A DNA stretch of 46,444 bases from Desulfurococcaceae archaeon (GTDB lineage: Archaea > Thermoproteota > Thermoprotei_A > Sulfolobales > Desulfurococcaceae): positions 1-46,444 of the forward strand of contig JAJHQS010000007.1 in assembly GCA_020833225.1 (NCBI GenBank), in the 5' to 3' direction. The notes beneath the pieces are model-generated. The model was not told where the DNA came from and did not search any database. It saw only the letters and a program-made list of their open reading frames with translations. The position numbers and the translations under genes were made by a program. Shown piece after piece: positions 34,803 through 43,230 of the stretch (position 1 is the stretch's first letter; each line of letters opens with the position of its first letter).

Positions 34803-36146
34803 ATGGTGAAATGCTTGGTTAATAGGGTTTTCCTAGTAGAGGATTTTATATATAGAGTTGAGCGTGAAGGTTATAGTCCAAGTGAAGAAGAGATTAGAGT
34901 TATTGGTGAAGTGTTAGGTCAGCCTACGAGGAAGCTTAATGTTGTCTTAGATAGGTATTGGTATGTGTTTACGAGGAATATTGAGAAGAAGTGTAGTAGT
35001 ATTGGTAATAGGTCTATATGTATATATACATGGAGGACTAATGTTCCATTTAAAATTTACCCATTAGCACTACATGCTTTTGGAACAATTATTCTATTTG
35101 AGGGTGATAAGCCCGTTAGTATATTAGCTTATCCCTTTAATAAGCCATTGAGTTATGCTAAGTCTCCTGGTATTTCTGAGAATGAACTTAAAAATAGGGT
35201 CCCCAGAGAGGTTACTGTGAGAATTGATGGGTGGCATTTAACGCTATACTATAACCCCTTAATTGACAGGTGGATTTTTGCTACTAGATATGTTCTTCAC
35301 AACATGTACTATATGAGGGGTAAACTAGTAGAGGAGTCTCTAGATACTATTGCAAACCCCTATGTAGAAATAGCTGATGTTAAGGCTAGAGAAACAGGGC
35401 TCTACAATGTAGTTGAGAAGTTTAAGGGGTGGACTTTTACATTTGTATTAGAAGGCCCTGAACCAGCTATTACAAAGCCACCTTATCCAATAGGAGCTGA
35501 TCCAGGCCTCTTTAAGCTCTATTTAACGATGGCAAGAGATCCTGAGGGGAGACTATATACGTGGAGTGAGTCTCAGAAACTAATAGGCTATGAAATACCT
35601 AAATTAGTAGAGCCTAAAGACGTGGGTGAGTTATATCGTGAAGTCCGCGAGAAGCTTGACGTAAGGTCTTATATAGCTTATTTTGACAGCGGCGACCCTG
35701 AAAACCCTGTTCTAGTAGAGCTTGAATCTGATTATTATGCTGATGCTATGAGCGTTAAATATCTTAATGATGCTAAGTCAACAGCACTCTTAATTGTAGA
35801 GGGGTTTACTGAGAGACTTATAGAGTTATTACGTGAAGAACAAGTAGACGTTATTAAAAATATTAGTAGTAGTGTTCAAGGGCTCTTAGAAGTAATTAGA
35901 AAAGCTCTCTCTCAAAGACCCATAGAAGATGTTTCAAGAATAATAGTTAATACTGCGAGAGAACACGGTGTTAAAGGCCTATACTATGAGGAGATCTCTA
36001 AGAGCTTAAAAGAGAGTAATGTTAAGAGAGTTGTTAAAAAAGTACTTGGACTCTTATTAGAAAATAAATCTATATTGTCAACTGAGACAATGCAATTAAT
36101 AAATAGTTTTTCAGAGTCTTTAAAGAAGAATTTACGTGAACTCTAA
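34803..36146 (+). CDS. T4 RNA ligase 1-like protein, apparently catalytically inactive
   Basis: A 447-residue protein whose order of segments follows T4 Rnl1: PLALHAFGTIILFEGDKPVS and AYPFNKPLSYA, then motif I region VTVRIDGWHLTLYYN, motif III-like WIFATR, WTFTFVLEGPEPAI, KLYLTMARDPEGRLYTWSE, and motif V region VRSYIAYF to VELESDYY, then a helical C-terminal domain. Active ligases have K-x-D-G in motif I and E-G plus K-x-K in motif V. Here they are RIDG (Arg140), RS (288-289) and E-L-E (306-308), so the adenylated lysine and both motif V lysines are lost. The fold call is by eye. It may bind RNA or nucleotide without ligating. TTG 34815 is an alternative start with better GGTG spacing. Confidence 0.68.
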   Translation: MVKCLVNRVFLVEDFIYRVEREGYSPSEEEIRVIGEVLGQPTRKLNVVLDRYWYVFTRNIEKKCSSIGNRSICIYTWRTNVPFKIYPLALHAFGTIILFEGDKPVSILAYPFNKPLSYAKSPGISENELKNRVPREVTVRIDGWHLTLYYNPLIDRWIFATRYVLHNMYYMRGKLVEESLDTIANPYVEIADVKARETGLYNVVEKFKGWTFTFVLEGPEPAITKPPYPIGADPGLFKLYLTMARDPEGRLYTWSESQKLIGYEIPKLVEPKDVGELYREVREKLDVRSYIAYFDSGDPENPVLVELESDYYADAMSVKYLNDAKSTALLIVEGFTERLIELLREEQVDVIKNISSSVQGLLEVIRKALSQRPIEDVSRIIVNTAREHGVKGLYYEEISKSLKESNVKRVVKKVLGLLLENKSILSTETMQLINSFSESLKKNLREL

Positions 36147-36194
36147 GCTCTTATTTTATTAAGCTCTACTCTAATAACACTACTAGGTGTATTT

Positions 36195-36524
36195 ATGTCT
36201 GAAGTGGGCCTTATAGAAGCTATAGAGGTGTTATTGTCTAGTAAGCCACTACTAGTATTAATACTACAGTTTATACTTGGAGTAGGACTTGGCTATGTTA
36301 GTGTTAAGGCGTTTAAGTATGTTCTCGCATTCATAATCCTCTTACTACTAGGAGCACTTCTCTCACTATGGTCTCTGAGTGAACAAGCACATGCATTAAT
36401 GAGTGAACTTGGGGATATAGCTAGGCGTTTAATAGGTTTACTCATAGCTCTTGGAATACTCACAGTAGGCCCGCTCTCAATAGGTTTTCTCATAGGAGCT
36501 CTACTAGCATTAGTTAAAAAGTGA
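36195..36524 (+). CDS. FUN14-like small membrane protein
   Basis: A 109-residue protein with three hydrophobic segments (about residues 17-36, 38-60 and 80-105). The Gly-containing ILGVGLGYVSVKAFKYVLAF and the C-terminal GPLSIGFLIGALLALVKK resemble the helices of FUN14-domain proteins, including the small-residue turn before the last helix. The function of archaeal members is not known. ATG behind AGGTGTATTT. It follows the ligase-like gene after 48 bases and may be co-transcribed. Confidence 0.6.
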   Translation: MSEVGLIEAIEVLLSSKPLLVLILQFILGVGLGYVSVKAFKYVLAFIILLLLGALLSLWSLSEQAHALMSELGDIARRLIGLLIALGILTVGPLSIGFLIGALLALVKK

Positions 36525-36546
36525 ATTTTTAGAGAATATTTCTACA

Positions 36547-36605
36547 CGGCTCAGTGATCGAGGGCGTCTTCACAGATCCGGTAAACCCTGCCCTCTTCAC
36601 AGCCG
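36547..36605 (-). ncRNA. Structured small RNA, probably box C/D-like guide (H/ACA possible)
   Basis: A G/C-rich island in AT-rich non-coding DNA. On the minus strand it is closed by CGGCT/AGCCG. Inside are two identical GTGAAGA elements (36600-36594 and 36573-36567), the second followed by exactly twelve bases CGCCCTCGATCA and then CTGA (36554-36551), matching a C, C' and D layout with a D'-like CGGA between. The same GTGAAGA serves as C' in the sRNA at 34646-34697. However GAGGGC and GCCCTC (36560-36565 and 36590-36595) can also pair, giving a hairpin with an internal loop, as in H/ACA RNAs. Class therefore uncertain; being a structured RNA is better supported. Confidence 0.5.
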
Positions 36606-36729
36606 CTTTAAATTCTAATAAACTAGCTATTATAATTGCTCTTTATTAATATACAACTCTAGGTAGAAGATTATTCATAAGGAAAAATATTTAAGGATTT
36701 TTTCCAAAGCAACAGGTAGGGATTTAATA

Positions 36730-37311
36730 TTGTCTGAGTTATATGTGCGGAGAGTTCTAGACCTTGTAGATGGTGTTTCACGAGAATTTAATTTACCATC
36801 ACTAGTTATTCTTGAGGCTAGAGATATTGCTAAGAGAGCTATTAGTGAAGAAGTAGCATTTGGCTTTAGACCTGAAGACGTGGCAGCTGTTTCTGTTTAT
36901 GTTGCTTGTAGGAGACATAGAGTGCCATTATTACTACGTGAAGTAATTTCTGCCGTGAAATCTGAGAGGAGGAGGGCTTTAAGCCTCTATAAGCGTATTC
37001 TCAGCTATCTAGGTATTAGTGTAAATATACCTAAACCTGAAGACCACTTATACTATATAGCTCCGAAATTAAATATTGATAGAGATGTTATTGAACATGC
37101 TGTTAAATTACTTAATGAGGCTAATAAGACAGGGTTTTCTGTAGGTAAGAATCCACGTGTATTAGCAGCTGCAGCTCTCTATACAGCTGGTATTTTAGCT
37201 AATAAGCCTATGTCAGTTAAGAATATAGCAAGTGTTTCTAAAGTGACAACAGTAGCTGTGAAATTGCTATCAAAGCGCCTATTAGAGCTTGTAGGGTTTA
37301 AGTCTATTTAG
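36730..37311 (+). CDS. TFB-like transcription factor lacking the zinc ribbon
   Basis: A 193-residue protein made of the two cyclin-like repeats of archaeal TFB/eukaryotic TFIIB. Repeat 1 is about residues 1-97 (LVDGVSREFNLPSLVILEARDI, VAAVSVYVACRRHRVP, LYKRILSYLGI) and repeat 2 about 98-193 (YYIAPKLNIDRDVIEHAV, NPRVLAAAALYTAGIL, SKVTTVAVKLLSKRLLELVG). A full TFB is about 300 residues with a zinc ribbon and B-reader/linker before the core; neither is here, and the 200 bases upstream hold an RNA gene and no Cys-rich coding sequence. It could bind TBP-DNA but should not recruit polymerase in the usual way. TTG start after GGGATTTAATA, with AAATATTTAAGG as a BRE/TATA-like element some 40 bases before. 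Confidence 0.85.
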   Translation: MSELYVRRVLDLVDGVSREFNLPSLVILEARDIAKRAISEEVAFGFRPEDVAAVSVYVACRRHRVPLLLREVISAVKSERRRALSLYKRILSYLGISVNIPKPEDHLYYIAPKLNIDRDVIEHAVKLLNEANKTGFSVGKNPRVLAAAALYTAGILANKPMSVKNIASVSKVTTVAVKLLSKRLLELVGFKSI

Positions 37312-37567
37312 TCTCAGTATAAGTTGCAATAATGACTTTTCCATAAGGATATTCTTTAATTTTCACGTTAATATTAATCTTCTCTGAAATGCATTTAGCA
37401 ACCTCTTCAATAACACTACTACTTGGCATTGGTGAAATTTCTACTTTAAATCCACTACTAATAGGTGTTATGTATATTTCTTCATAGTATACTCTGGAAT
37501 TCTTAATACACTCTTTAATCTTCTTCTCGACGCTGATGTAGTCAATTTTCTTAGTCAATGTTCTCAA
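37304..37567 (-). CDS. Small hypothetical protein
   Basis: An 87-residue alpha/beta protein: a charged helix (KKIDYISVEKKIKECIKN), strands YYEEIYITPISSGFKVEISP, a helix VIEEVAKCISEKI and a final strand pair INVKIKEYPYGKVIIATYTE. The beta-alpha-beta rhythm suggests a small ferredoxin-like fold, but no family is recognised. It starts with TTG after GGTTGAGAACA-like sequence (a TTG three codons on is possible) and overlaps the TFB-like gene by eight bases at the stops. Confidence 0.5.
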   Translation of the reverse strand: MRTLTKKIDYISVEKKIKECIKNSRVYYEEIYITPISSGFKVEISPMPSSSVIEEVAKCISEKININVKIKEYPYGKVIIATYTETK

Positions 37568-37665
37568 CCATGTTGTTAATTAACAGTGTTTATTGGTATT
37601 TAAGCTATTTGTTAACTACTAAGAGATAATAATCTCCATGTTGAGTAATTATATTGGTGTTAATT

Positions 37666-38601
37666 TTGAGTTTTAAGCCTAAAATACGTCCTCGTAGACA
37701 AGAGCATTATAGGTGGATGAGAGAGGGTACTCCTAATTTTGACGATAGGGTTTTTAAACACTTAAAAGAACTAGAAGTTTTAGCTAAGCGTAATGTAAAA
37801 TACGTGTATACGACTACACCTATTATTAAAGCAATTGAAGAAATGGCTTCTTCACATAGGAGTCTATTAGTACTCTCAGCCGGTAAGTTTGCTGGTTTAA
37901 TTACAGCTATGAGTATTGTTAATTATCTTGGCGGCGGTGAACTCTACAGTATTGTTGAAAAGAGACATGGTTATAATCTATATACTGCGCTGCGAGATGA
38001 GCCTGTTGAGAGTATTATGGTGAAGAACCCTGTCTACGTGTATGTAGATGAGGGTATTAATGAAGCCCTCTCACGCATGGTTCTCTATGGTGCAGGCATA
38101 CTCCCAGTTCTCACTAGGAGTAGTGAGGTTTATGGTATTCTCACTGAACATGACTTTGTGAGTTACTTAGCTGGTTTAGTGGCTTTTGGAGCTAAAGTGA
38201 GAGATTATATGTCACGCCCGGTTGTCGTTATTCCTACTGGGAGTAGTTTAAAGAAAGCATTAGAGACAATGACTTATCATGGGTATAGAAGACTACCAGT
38301 TGTAGAAGACAGCGTGGTTATTGGTATTATAACAGCTGTTGATGTTGTGAGATTTTTCAATCCACCAGGTATTTTCGAGAGAAGTATTAGTGGTGATATT
38401 AGAGAAGTATTAGAAATAACTGTAGATGAGATTATGTCTAAAGATCTTGCCACAGTACACTCTGAAGACGACTTAGTAGTAGCTGTTAAGACAATGTTAA
38501 GTAAAGATGTGAGCTCAGTGCTAGTAGTTGATGAACACGGGGTCTTAGAGGGGATTTTAACAGAGCGCGATGTTCTCTACGCTATTTTAGCTCCTAAATA
38601 A
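37666..38601 (+). CDS. Four-CBS-domain protein
   Basis: A 311-residue protein with four CBS motifs in two pairs. Typical closing phrases recur: LITAMSIVNYLGG, ILTEHDFVSYLAG, IITAVDVVRFF and ILTERDVLYAIL, each preceded by a VMxxPV-like strand (ESIMVKNPVYV, DYMSRPVVVIP, EIMSKDLATV). Paired CBS modules bind AMP, ATP or SAM and act as sensors; no catalytic domain is attached, so it may regulate a partner. The N terminus is basic (KPKIRPRRQEHYRWMR). TTG 37666 is chosen because GGTGTTAATT precedes it; TTG 37654 is in frame upstream. Confidence 0.9.
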   Translation: MSFKPKIRPRRQEHYRWMREGTPNFDDRVFKHLKELEVLAKRNVKYVYTTTPIIKAIEEMASSHRSLLVLSAGKFAGLITAMSIVNYLGGGELYSIVEKRHGYNLYTALRDEPVESIMVKNPVYVYVDEGINEALSRMVLYGAGILPVLTRSSEVYGILTEHDFVSYLAGLVAFGAKVRDYMSRPVVVIPTGSSLKKALETMTYHGYRRLPVVEDSVVIGIITAVDVVRFFNPPGIFERSISGDIREVLEITVDEIMSKDLATVHSEDDLVVAVKTMLSKDVSSVLVVDEHGVLEGILTERDVLYAILAPK

Positions 38602-38736
38602 CAACTTGGATTAAAAAGAATATAAGTGTTCTTTATTTACTCCTATCTCTATTTAAAGTGTTATTTTATAGTTATTAAAGCCTAGTTTAAGGATTGAGGT
38701 GTTTTAAGCTGGGATTATAGTGTTAGTGTGGAGTTT

Positions 38737-39246
38737 ATGAGTAGTGAGCCGAGATTTATTGTAAACAATATGCTTGGTACTCTAGCTAGGTGGCTGAGAA
38801 TGCTGGGTTATGATACTGTGTATGATAGAGATGCTGAAGACTGGGAGATTATTAGGAGAGCTGAACTTGAAGGTAGATATATTATTACTAGAGATAGAGC
38901 TTTACATCACAAGGCTATTAGGAGTGGTGTGAGGAGTATTTATATACCAGATACAGATATGGCTACGAGGCTTGCTTATATAGCTCTACTCGCTGGTATA
39001 AAGTTATACATTGATCCTGAGAAGACAAGATGCCCTGAAGATAATACTCCACTTATAAAAGTAAATAGGGAAAGTGTTAGAGGTAAAGTACCAGAAGCTG
39101 TCTATAGGCTTTATAGTGATTTCTGGGTTTGTAAGAGGTGTGGTAAAGTATACTGGGTTGGTAGTCACTGGAAAATGATTGAGGAGATATTGGGTAAGGC
39201 TAGAGAAAAACTAGGAGAATTAAAATTGAAATTAACATTAAGGTAG
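38737..39246 (+). CDS. Mut7-C (DUF82) family PIN-like RNase with zinc ribbon
   Basis: A 169-residue protein of the Mut7-C family. The N-terminal PIN-like half has [23 protein letters not shown] with the family's 'D/N..LG.LA..LR.LG.D' pattern, then DAEDWEII and [13 protein letters not shown] with acidic active-site residues. The first acidic residue, usually Asp in 'FLCD', is Asn here. The C-terminal half is a zinc ribbon with CPEDNTPL and CKRCGKVYW. Members are expected to cut or bind RNA. ATG 38737 has GTGGAG before it; GTG 38728 is in frame. Confidence 0.87.
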   Translation: MSSEPRFIVNNMLGTLARWLRMLGYDTVYDRDAEDWEIIRRAELEGRYIITRDRALHHKAIRSGVRSIYIPDTDMATRLAYIALLAGIKLYIDPEKTRCPEDNTPLIKVNRESVRGKVPEAVYRLYSDFWVCKRCGKVYWVGSHWKMIEEILGKAREKLGELKLKLTLR

Positions 39247-39307
39247 TAGTGAAACACACACATATATTTTTCTCACTAAGAGATTTTATTTTAGGAGGTG
39301 TTATTAC

Positions 39308-39988
39308 ATGGCTTCAAATACTCTACACCCATCAGAACTTACATTTGAAGAGGGAGTTTACTTAGTTAGACTTGCAAGGAGGGCTATTGAAGAATACTTG
39401 AAAAGTGGTGTTAAAATAAAACCTAAAGATATTCCCAGTGAGAAGCTCTTAAAGCCCGGTATGACTTTTACAACTCTTGAGACAATAGATAAGAGAACTG
39501 GTAAGACTAATCTACGTGGTTGTATAGGTTTTCTCGCTCCAATTAGGAGTCTTGTAGAAGTCCTCGTAGACTCCGCTATTGAGGCTGCTACAGGCGATCC
39601 TAGGTTTCCGCCAGTCGAGTTGAGTGAAATGGATGATATTATAGTAGAGGTTACAGTGCTCTCAGAGCCTATTCTCTTAAAAGTTGAGAAGAGAACTGAT
39701 CTCCCGAGACATGTGATCATAGGTAGACACGGCCTCGTAGTTGAAAGAGGATTATATAAGGGTACATTACTTCCAGTAGTACCTATTGAATATTGCTGGG
39801 ATGAAGAGACATTTCTCGCTGAGACATGTCTTAAAGCTGGTTTAAGACCAGATTGCTGGCTTGACCCCTCAACTAAGGTTTACTACTATGAGGGTAGAGT
39901 ATTTAGAGAGAAGACTCCACGTGGAGAGATATATGAGAGAGATATGAATACTGAATATAGAAAACTTTGTTTTCCAAGTAGAAGTTAA
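39308..39988 (+). CDS. AMMECR1 family protein (TIGR00296)
   Basis: A 226-residue protein with the AMMECR1 signature [18 protein letters not shown] at about residues 71-88, [41 protein letters not shown] and [16 protein letters not shown]. The family occurs across archaea and eukaryotes; structures show two subdomains around a conserved cleft suggesting an enzyme, and genome linkage with MEMO-family proteins has been noted, but the reaction is not established. The ATG follows a near-perfect GGAGGTG nine bases upstream. Confidence 0.92.
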   Translation: MASNTLHPSELTFEEGVYLVRLARRAIEEYLKSGVKIKPKDIPSEKLLKPGMTFTTLETIDKRTGKTNLRGCIGFLAPIRSLVEVLVDSAIEAATGDPRFPPVELSEMDDIIVEVTVLSEPILLKVEKRTDLPRHVIIGRHGLVVERGLYKGTLLPVVPIEYCWDEETFLAETCLKAGLRPDCWLDPSTKVYYYEGRVFREKTPRGEIYERDMNTEYRKLCFPSRS

Positions 39989-40225
39989 CTAGTGTGTTAA
40001 GAGAGCACTCCTATTACTTAGTTTACGGACTAATTCCTCTACAATTCTCCTACTCTTACACTTAACTACTAGTATTCCTCCATATTCCTCAATTATAATA
40101 CTTGTATATTGGGCAAGAATACTCTTAGCATCAATTGTATTATAGACTAGCAATATGTAGTAGCCGCTTGGATCTCTGCGTGAAATTATATCTCTAATAA
40201 TTTTTTCAATGCTCAATTCAAACAA
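39989..40225 (-). CDS. Small hypothetical protein
   Basis: A 78-residue alpha/beta protein: helix SIEKIIRDIISRR, strand GYYILLVYNT, helix DAKSILAQYTSIIIEEY, strand GGILVVKCKS and helix RRIVEELVRKL. This order resembles a small regulatory or nucleotide-binding half-domain, but I do not recognise it. TTG start; a second TTG three codons later is equally good behind GAGGGTTG. Its stop abuts that of the AMMECR1 gene. Confidence 0.5.
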   Translation of the reverse strand: MFELSIEKIIRDIISRRDPSGYYILLVYNTIDAKSILAQYTSIIIEEYGGILVVKCKSRRIVEELVRKLSNRSALLTH

Positions 40226-40307
40226 CCCTCTATTAGTGCTGTTATTAACTGTACTCGAGAGTATTTTATTTGCTAATTAGATTATTAACTATGACTGGTG
40301 AATATGC

Positions 40308-41138
40308 TTGGTGAAAATTACTATTAAAGATGTTATCTCTATATCCTATGACACTGTGATTGAGCATATTTCAAGCTTTGTAAAGAGTATTATTGAGAAG
40401 ACTAGTACTCGTATTGTTGTTATGGGTTTAAGTGGTGGTATTGACTCTTCAGTACTCCTCGCTATCTTAGCCCACTTACTCCCAGAGAAAAACGTAGTAG
40501 CACTTATAATGCCTGACTCTAGATCTACACCTGAGGAAGATGTTGACGACGCTATTAACCTTGCTGAGAGCCTTGGTGTTAAATACCACGTATTTTACAT
40601 CGATAAGATTGTTGATTCTTATACCATAGCACCTTTTGTTGAAATACGCGAAGACATGGCTACTGGTAATCTGAGAGCAAGAGTTAGAATGAATCTCCTC
40701 TACTATTATGCTAATAAATATGGTGGTCTCGTAGCTGGAACTAGTGATCGCAGTGAAATATTAATAGGATATTTCACGAAGTATGGTGATGGAGCTGCAG
40801 ATTTTCTACCACTGGGATGTCTCTATAAGACACAGGTGAGAGAGCTAGGTAAGAGGCTTGGAGTACCAGGGAGAATTACTAGTAAGCCTAGTGCTCCAAG
40901 ACTATGGAGAGGTCATACAGCACGTGGTGAAATAGGTTATGATTACGAGGAGATAGATTTAGCTCTCTACACTCTATTCGACCTTAAACTCAACATTGAA
41001 GAAGCAGTAGAGTATACAGGGCTTCCACGTGAATTATTTGAAAAAGTGCTTTTAATGCATAGGGCTTCAAGACATAAGAGGAAAACTCCACCAATACCAA
41101 TACTTCCGTGGCTTCAAAACCCTATTCTCGAGATCTAG
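40308..41138 (+). CDS. nadE: NH3-dependent NAD+ synthetase
   Basis: Makes NAD+ from deamido-NAD+, ATP and ammonia. The N-type ATP pyrophosphatase P-loop is GLSGGIDSSVLLA (residues 41-53), followed by ALIMPDSRSTPEEDVDDA, NLRARVRMNLLYYYANKY, VAGTSDRSEILIGYFTKYGDGAADFLPLG-type sequence (catalytic and NaAD-binding) and KPSAPRLWRGHTARGEIGYDYEEID. No glutaminase domain is attached, so free ammonia is the donor. The TTG start has GGTG seven bases upstream. Overlaps the convergent gene by 17 bases. Confidence 0.96.
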   Translation: MVKITIKDVISISYDTVIEHISSFVKSIIEKTSTRIVVMGLSGGIDSSVLLAILAHLLPEKNVVALIMPDSRSTPEEDVDDAINLAESLGVKYHVFYIDKIVDSYTIAPFVEIREDMATGNLRARVRMNLLYYYANKYGGLVAGTSDRSEILIGYFTKYGDGAADFLPLGCLYKTQVRELGKRLGVPGRITSKPSAPRLWRGHTARGEIGYDYEEIDLALYTLFDLKLNIEEAVEYTGLPRELFEKVLLMHRASRHKRKTPPIPILPWLQNPILEI

Positions 41139-41553
41139 TAATTAATAGTAGTTTAAATGGTTCTTCAATTAACTCTATTACACCTCTGCAGTGTAGTATA
41201 ATTCTCCTAGGTGTAAAAGAGGTTATTAAATGTGATTTTACACTATTAAATATGAGTTTTACTTCAGAAGCTTCTCGCTGTTTAGAGGAGTACTTCACAG
41301 TAAAGCTCTTTCTAAGTTCAACTACATCAACTCTAATACTATCACCATTACTCCACGCTCCAATTATAAGTATACCTGGATATTCATATGTAATTGTAGA
41401 TGTATCTTCAACTACTACTTCACCCCAAATACCAGTATTCTTACTAATACTTATTTCACCTCTTAACACACCTCCCACGTAGAGCTCGCTTACACTATAG
41501 GGCTTATTATCAACTTCTACTAGTCCATCGCGAATTTTCAAAGCTATATTCAC
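41122..41553 (-). CDS. Hypothetical protein
   Basis: A 143-residue protein, beta-rich in the first 80 residues (KIRDGLVEVDNKPYSVSELY, LRGEISISKNTGIW, EVVVEDTSTITYEYPGILI) with a C-terminal stretch VKLIFNSVKSHLITSFTPRR and RGVIELIEEPFKLLL. No family recognised. The opposite strand also has an open frame here, but this one has an ATG, better protein-like composition and a strand order that reads as a small beta sandwich. Convergent with nadE. Confidence 0.55.
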   Translation of the reverse strand: MNIALKIRDGLVEVDNKPYSVSELYVGGVLRGEISISKNTGIWGEVVVEDTSTITYEYPGILIIGAWSNGDSIRVDVVELRKSFTVKYSSKQREASEVKLIFNSVKSHLITSFTPRRIILHCRGVIELIEEPFKLLLITRSRE

Positions 41554-41649
41554 AAACCCCCTACCTAACTATATTCAAATAAAACAGCGATTTATTTTTA
41601 CAATTGTTTACAATTATCTATTAGTTAAAAGCATACGTGAGAGAAATAG

Positions 41650-43230
41650 TTATTTTGAGTAGACTCTTTCACCATTTACATATGTTTCAATGATTCTTAG
41701 TTCTCTAAGCTCTTTCTCGGATACGCTGAGAGGGTCTTTATCTAGGATAATAAAATCTGCGAGTTTACCTTGTTCTAGTGTTCCAATTTCATTTTCACTT
41801 CTAAGTATTTTTGCTGATCCCTGAGTATACGCGTATAGAGACTCTAGTATTGTAAGCTCTTCACTCGCTGTATCCTCGTAGTATGGGATATTATCATATT
41901 TACCCCTTGTAACAGCTGCATAAATAGTCTCCCATGGGTTTGCTGATTCAACAGGGGCGTCTGTAGAGAAGCCTACTAGTAGACCACTAGTAATTAGTGT
42001 TTTGAAACGGTAAAGCCATTTAATTCTCTTTTCTCCAATTCTACTCTTAGCCCACCAATCTGATATTACAAAGTGTGGTTGTATTGAGAGTGCTGGTTTA
42101 AGTTTCTTTAACTCTTCAAGCTGATCATCTCTCACCAGTGACGCATGTTCAATTCTATGTCTAAGCTTCTCTGGTCTAATGTAACTATAAGCCTCTAACA
42201 CCACGTCTAAAGCTCTATCACCAATAGCGTGTACAGCTACTTGTAATCCAATATCATGTGCTCTTTTAACCAGTTTCTTCAACTTCTCAGGCTCTAATAT
42301 TGGGGCACCACTATTTGAGGGGTCATCTGTATATGGCTCACTAAGCCACGCTGTCCTTGGACCTAGGGCACCGTCAGCAAATAGCTTTATACCCATAATT
42401 CTCAAGTATTCATCTCCAAATCCACATTTAACACCAATTTTATCTAGTATATCTAAGATATCTACATCTCCATCTACATGATATAAGTAAAGTCTTACAC
42501 GTATTCTCAGTTCTCCACGAGACCACATTGACATAAGTGCTCTCAATACTTTTAAACCACAACCAGCTACACCGACAGTTGTAACTCCCATAGAGAGTAA
42601 GTGTTCTTGTGCTGTCTTAATGAGCTCTACGTAGTCTCTAATAGTTAACTCACTTTTCAATTTCTCTCTCACATATTTTAACGCGTCTTCTAATAAAACA
42701 CCAGTAGGTTCACCCTTCTCATCTCTGAGAACACCAGGTAACCCGCTTTCAGCAATTTTCGAGATCAAGAGTGCACGTGTATTTACAACACCAGCATGTA
42801 GACAAATCCTAGTTAATAGAACAGGTTTATCGCTTACAACTTCATCTAGATCCCAGCGTGTAGGCCACCTCTTTTCTACAAATAACTCCTGATCCCATCC
42901 ATGACCAAGAATCCACGTAAACTTAGATTTAGAAGCGTATTCTCTAAGTTTCTCTCTAAGATCACTTATACTCCTAACCCCCCTTAAATCCAGTGTTGAG
43001 AGGGCTAAGCCTAGTGTGTCTAAGTGTAAGTGTGAATCTATAAAACCAGGTATTATAGTCTTACCAGCTAAATCTACTATTTCACCTCCAAGACTCCTTG
43101 CTAGCTCAAGAGTCCTCTCAGCTGAACCAACATATAAAACTCTACCATTATAGATGAGGAGGCCGCTTTCAACTCTTAATGGATTAAAAGATACATAGAT
43201 CTTTCCATTTATAAAAGCTTTTATACTCAT
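41650..43230 (-). CDS. Amidohydrolase family 3 metal-dependent hydrolase (YtcJ-like)
   Basis: A 526-residue amidohydrolase. The metal-binding HxH is in GFIDSHLHLDTLG (about His67 and His69), with LGHGWDQELFVEKRWPTRWDLD, the later His in LQVAVHAIGDRALDVVL and HRIEHASLV, and the final Asp in VGFSTDAPVESANPWETIYAAV. ADFIILDKDPL near the end belongs to the second beta-sandwich. Members hydrolyse amides, formamides or cyclic imides; substrate here unknown. The ATG overlaps the stop of the DHH gene (ATGA), so the two are translationally coupled. Confidence 0.9.
   Translation of the reverse strand: MSIKAFINGKIYVSFNPLRVESGLLIYNGRVLYVGSAERTLELARSLGGEIVDLAGKTIIPGFIDSHLHLDTLGLALSTLDLRGVRSISDLREKLREYASKSKFTWILGHGWDQELFVEKRWPTRWDLDEVVSDKPVLLTRICLHAGVVNTRALLISKIAESGLPGVLRDEKGEPTGVLLEDALKYVREKLKSELTIRDYVELIKTAQEHLLSMGVTTVGVAGCGLKVLRALMSMWSRGELRIRVRLYLYHVDGDVDILDILDKIGVKCGFGDEYLRIMGIKLFADGALGPRTAWLSEPYTDDPSNSGAPILEPEKLKKLVKRAHDIGLQVAVHAIGDRALDVVLEAYSYIRPEKLRHRIEHASLVRDDQLEELKKLKPALSIQPHFVISDWWAKSRIGEKRIKWLYRFKTLITSGLLVGFSTDAPVESANPWETIYAAVTRGKYDNIPYYEDTASEELTILESLYAYTQGSAKILRSENEIGTLEQGKLADFIILDKDPLSVSEKELRELRIIETYVNGERVYSK

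Noticed and set aside
41108-41482. Plus-strand frame after nadE
   Set aside because: Ser/Thr/Ile-rich shadow without a ribosome site; the minus-strand frame has better composition and a start.
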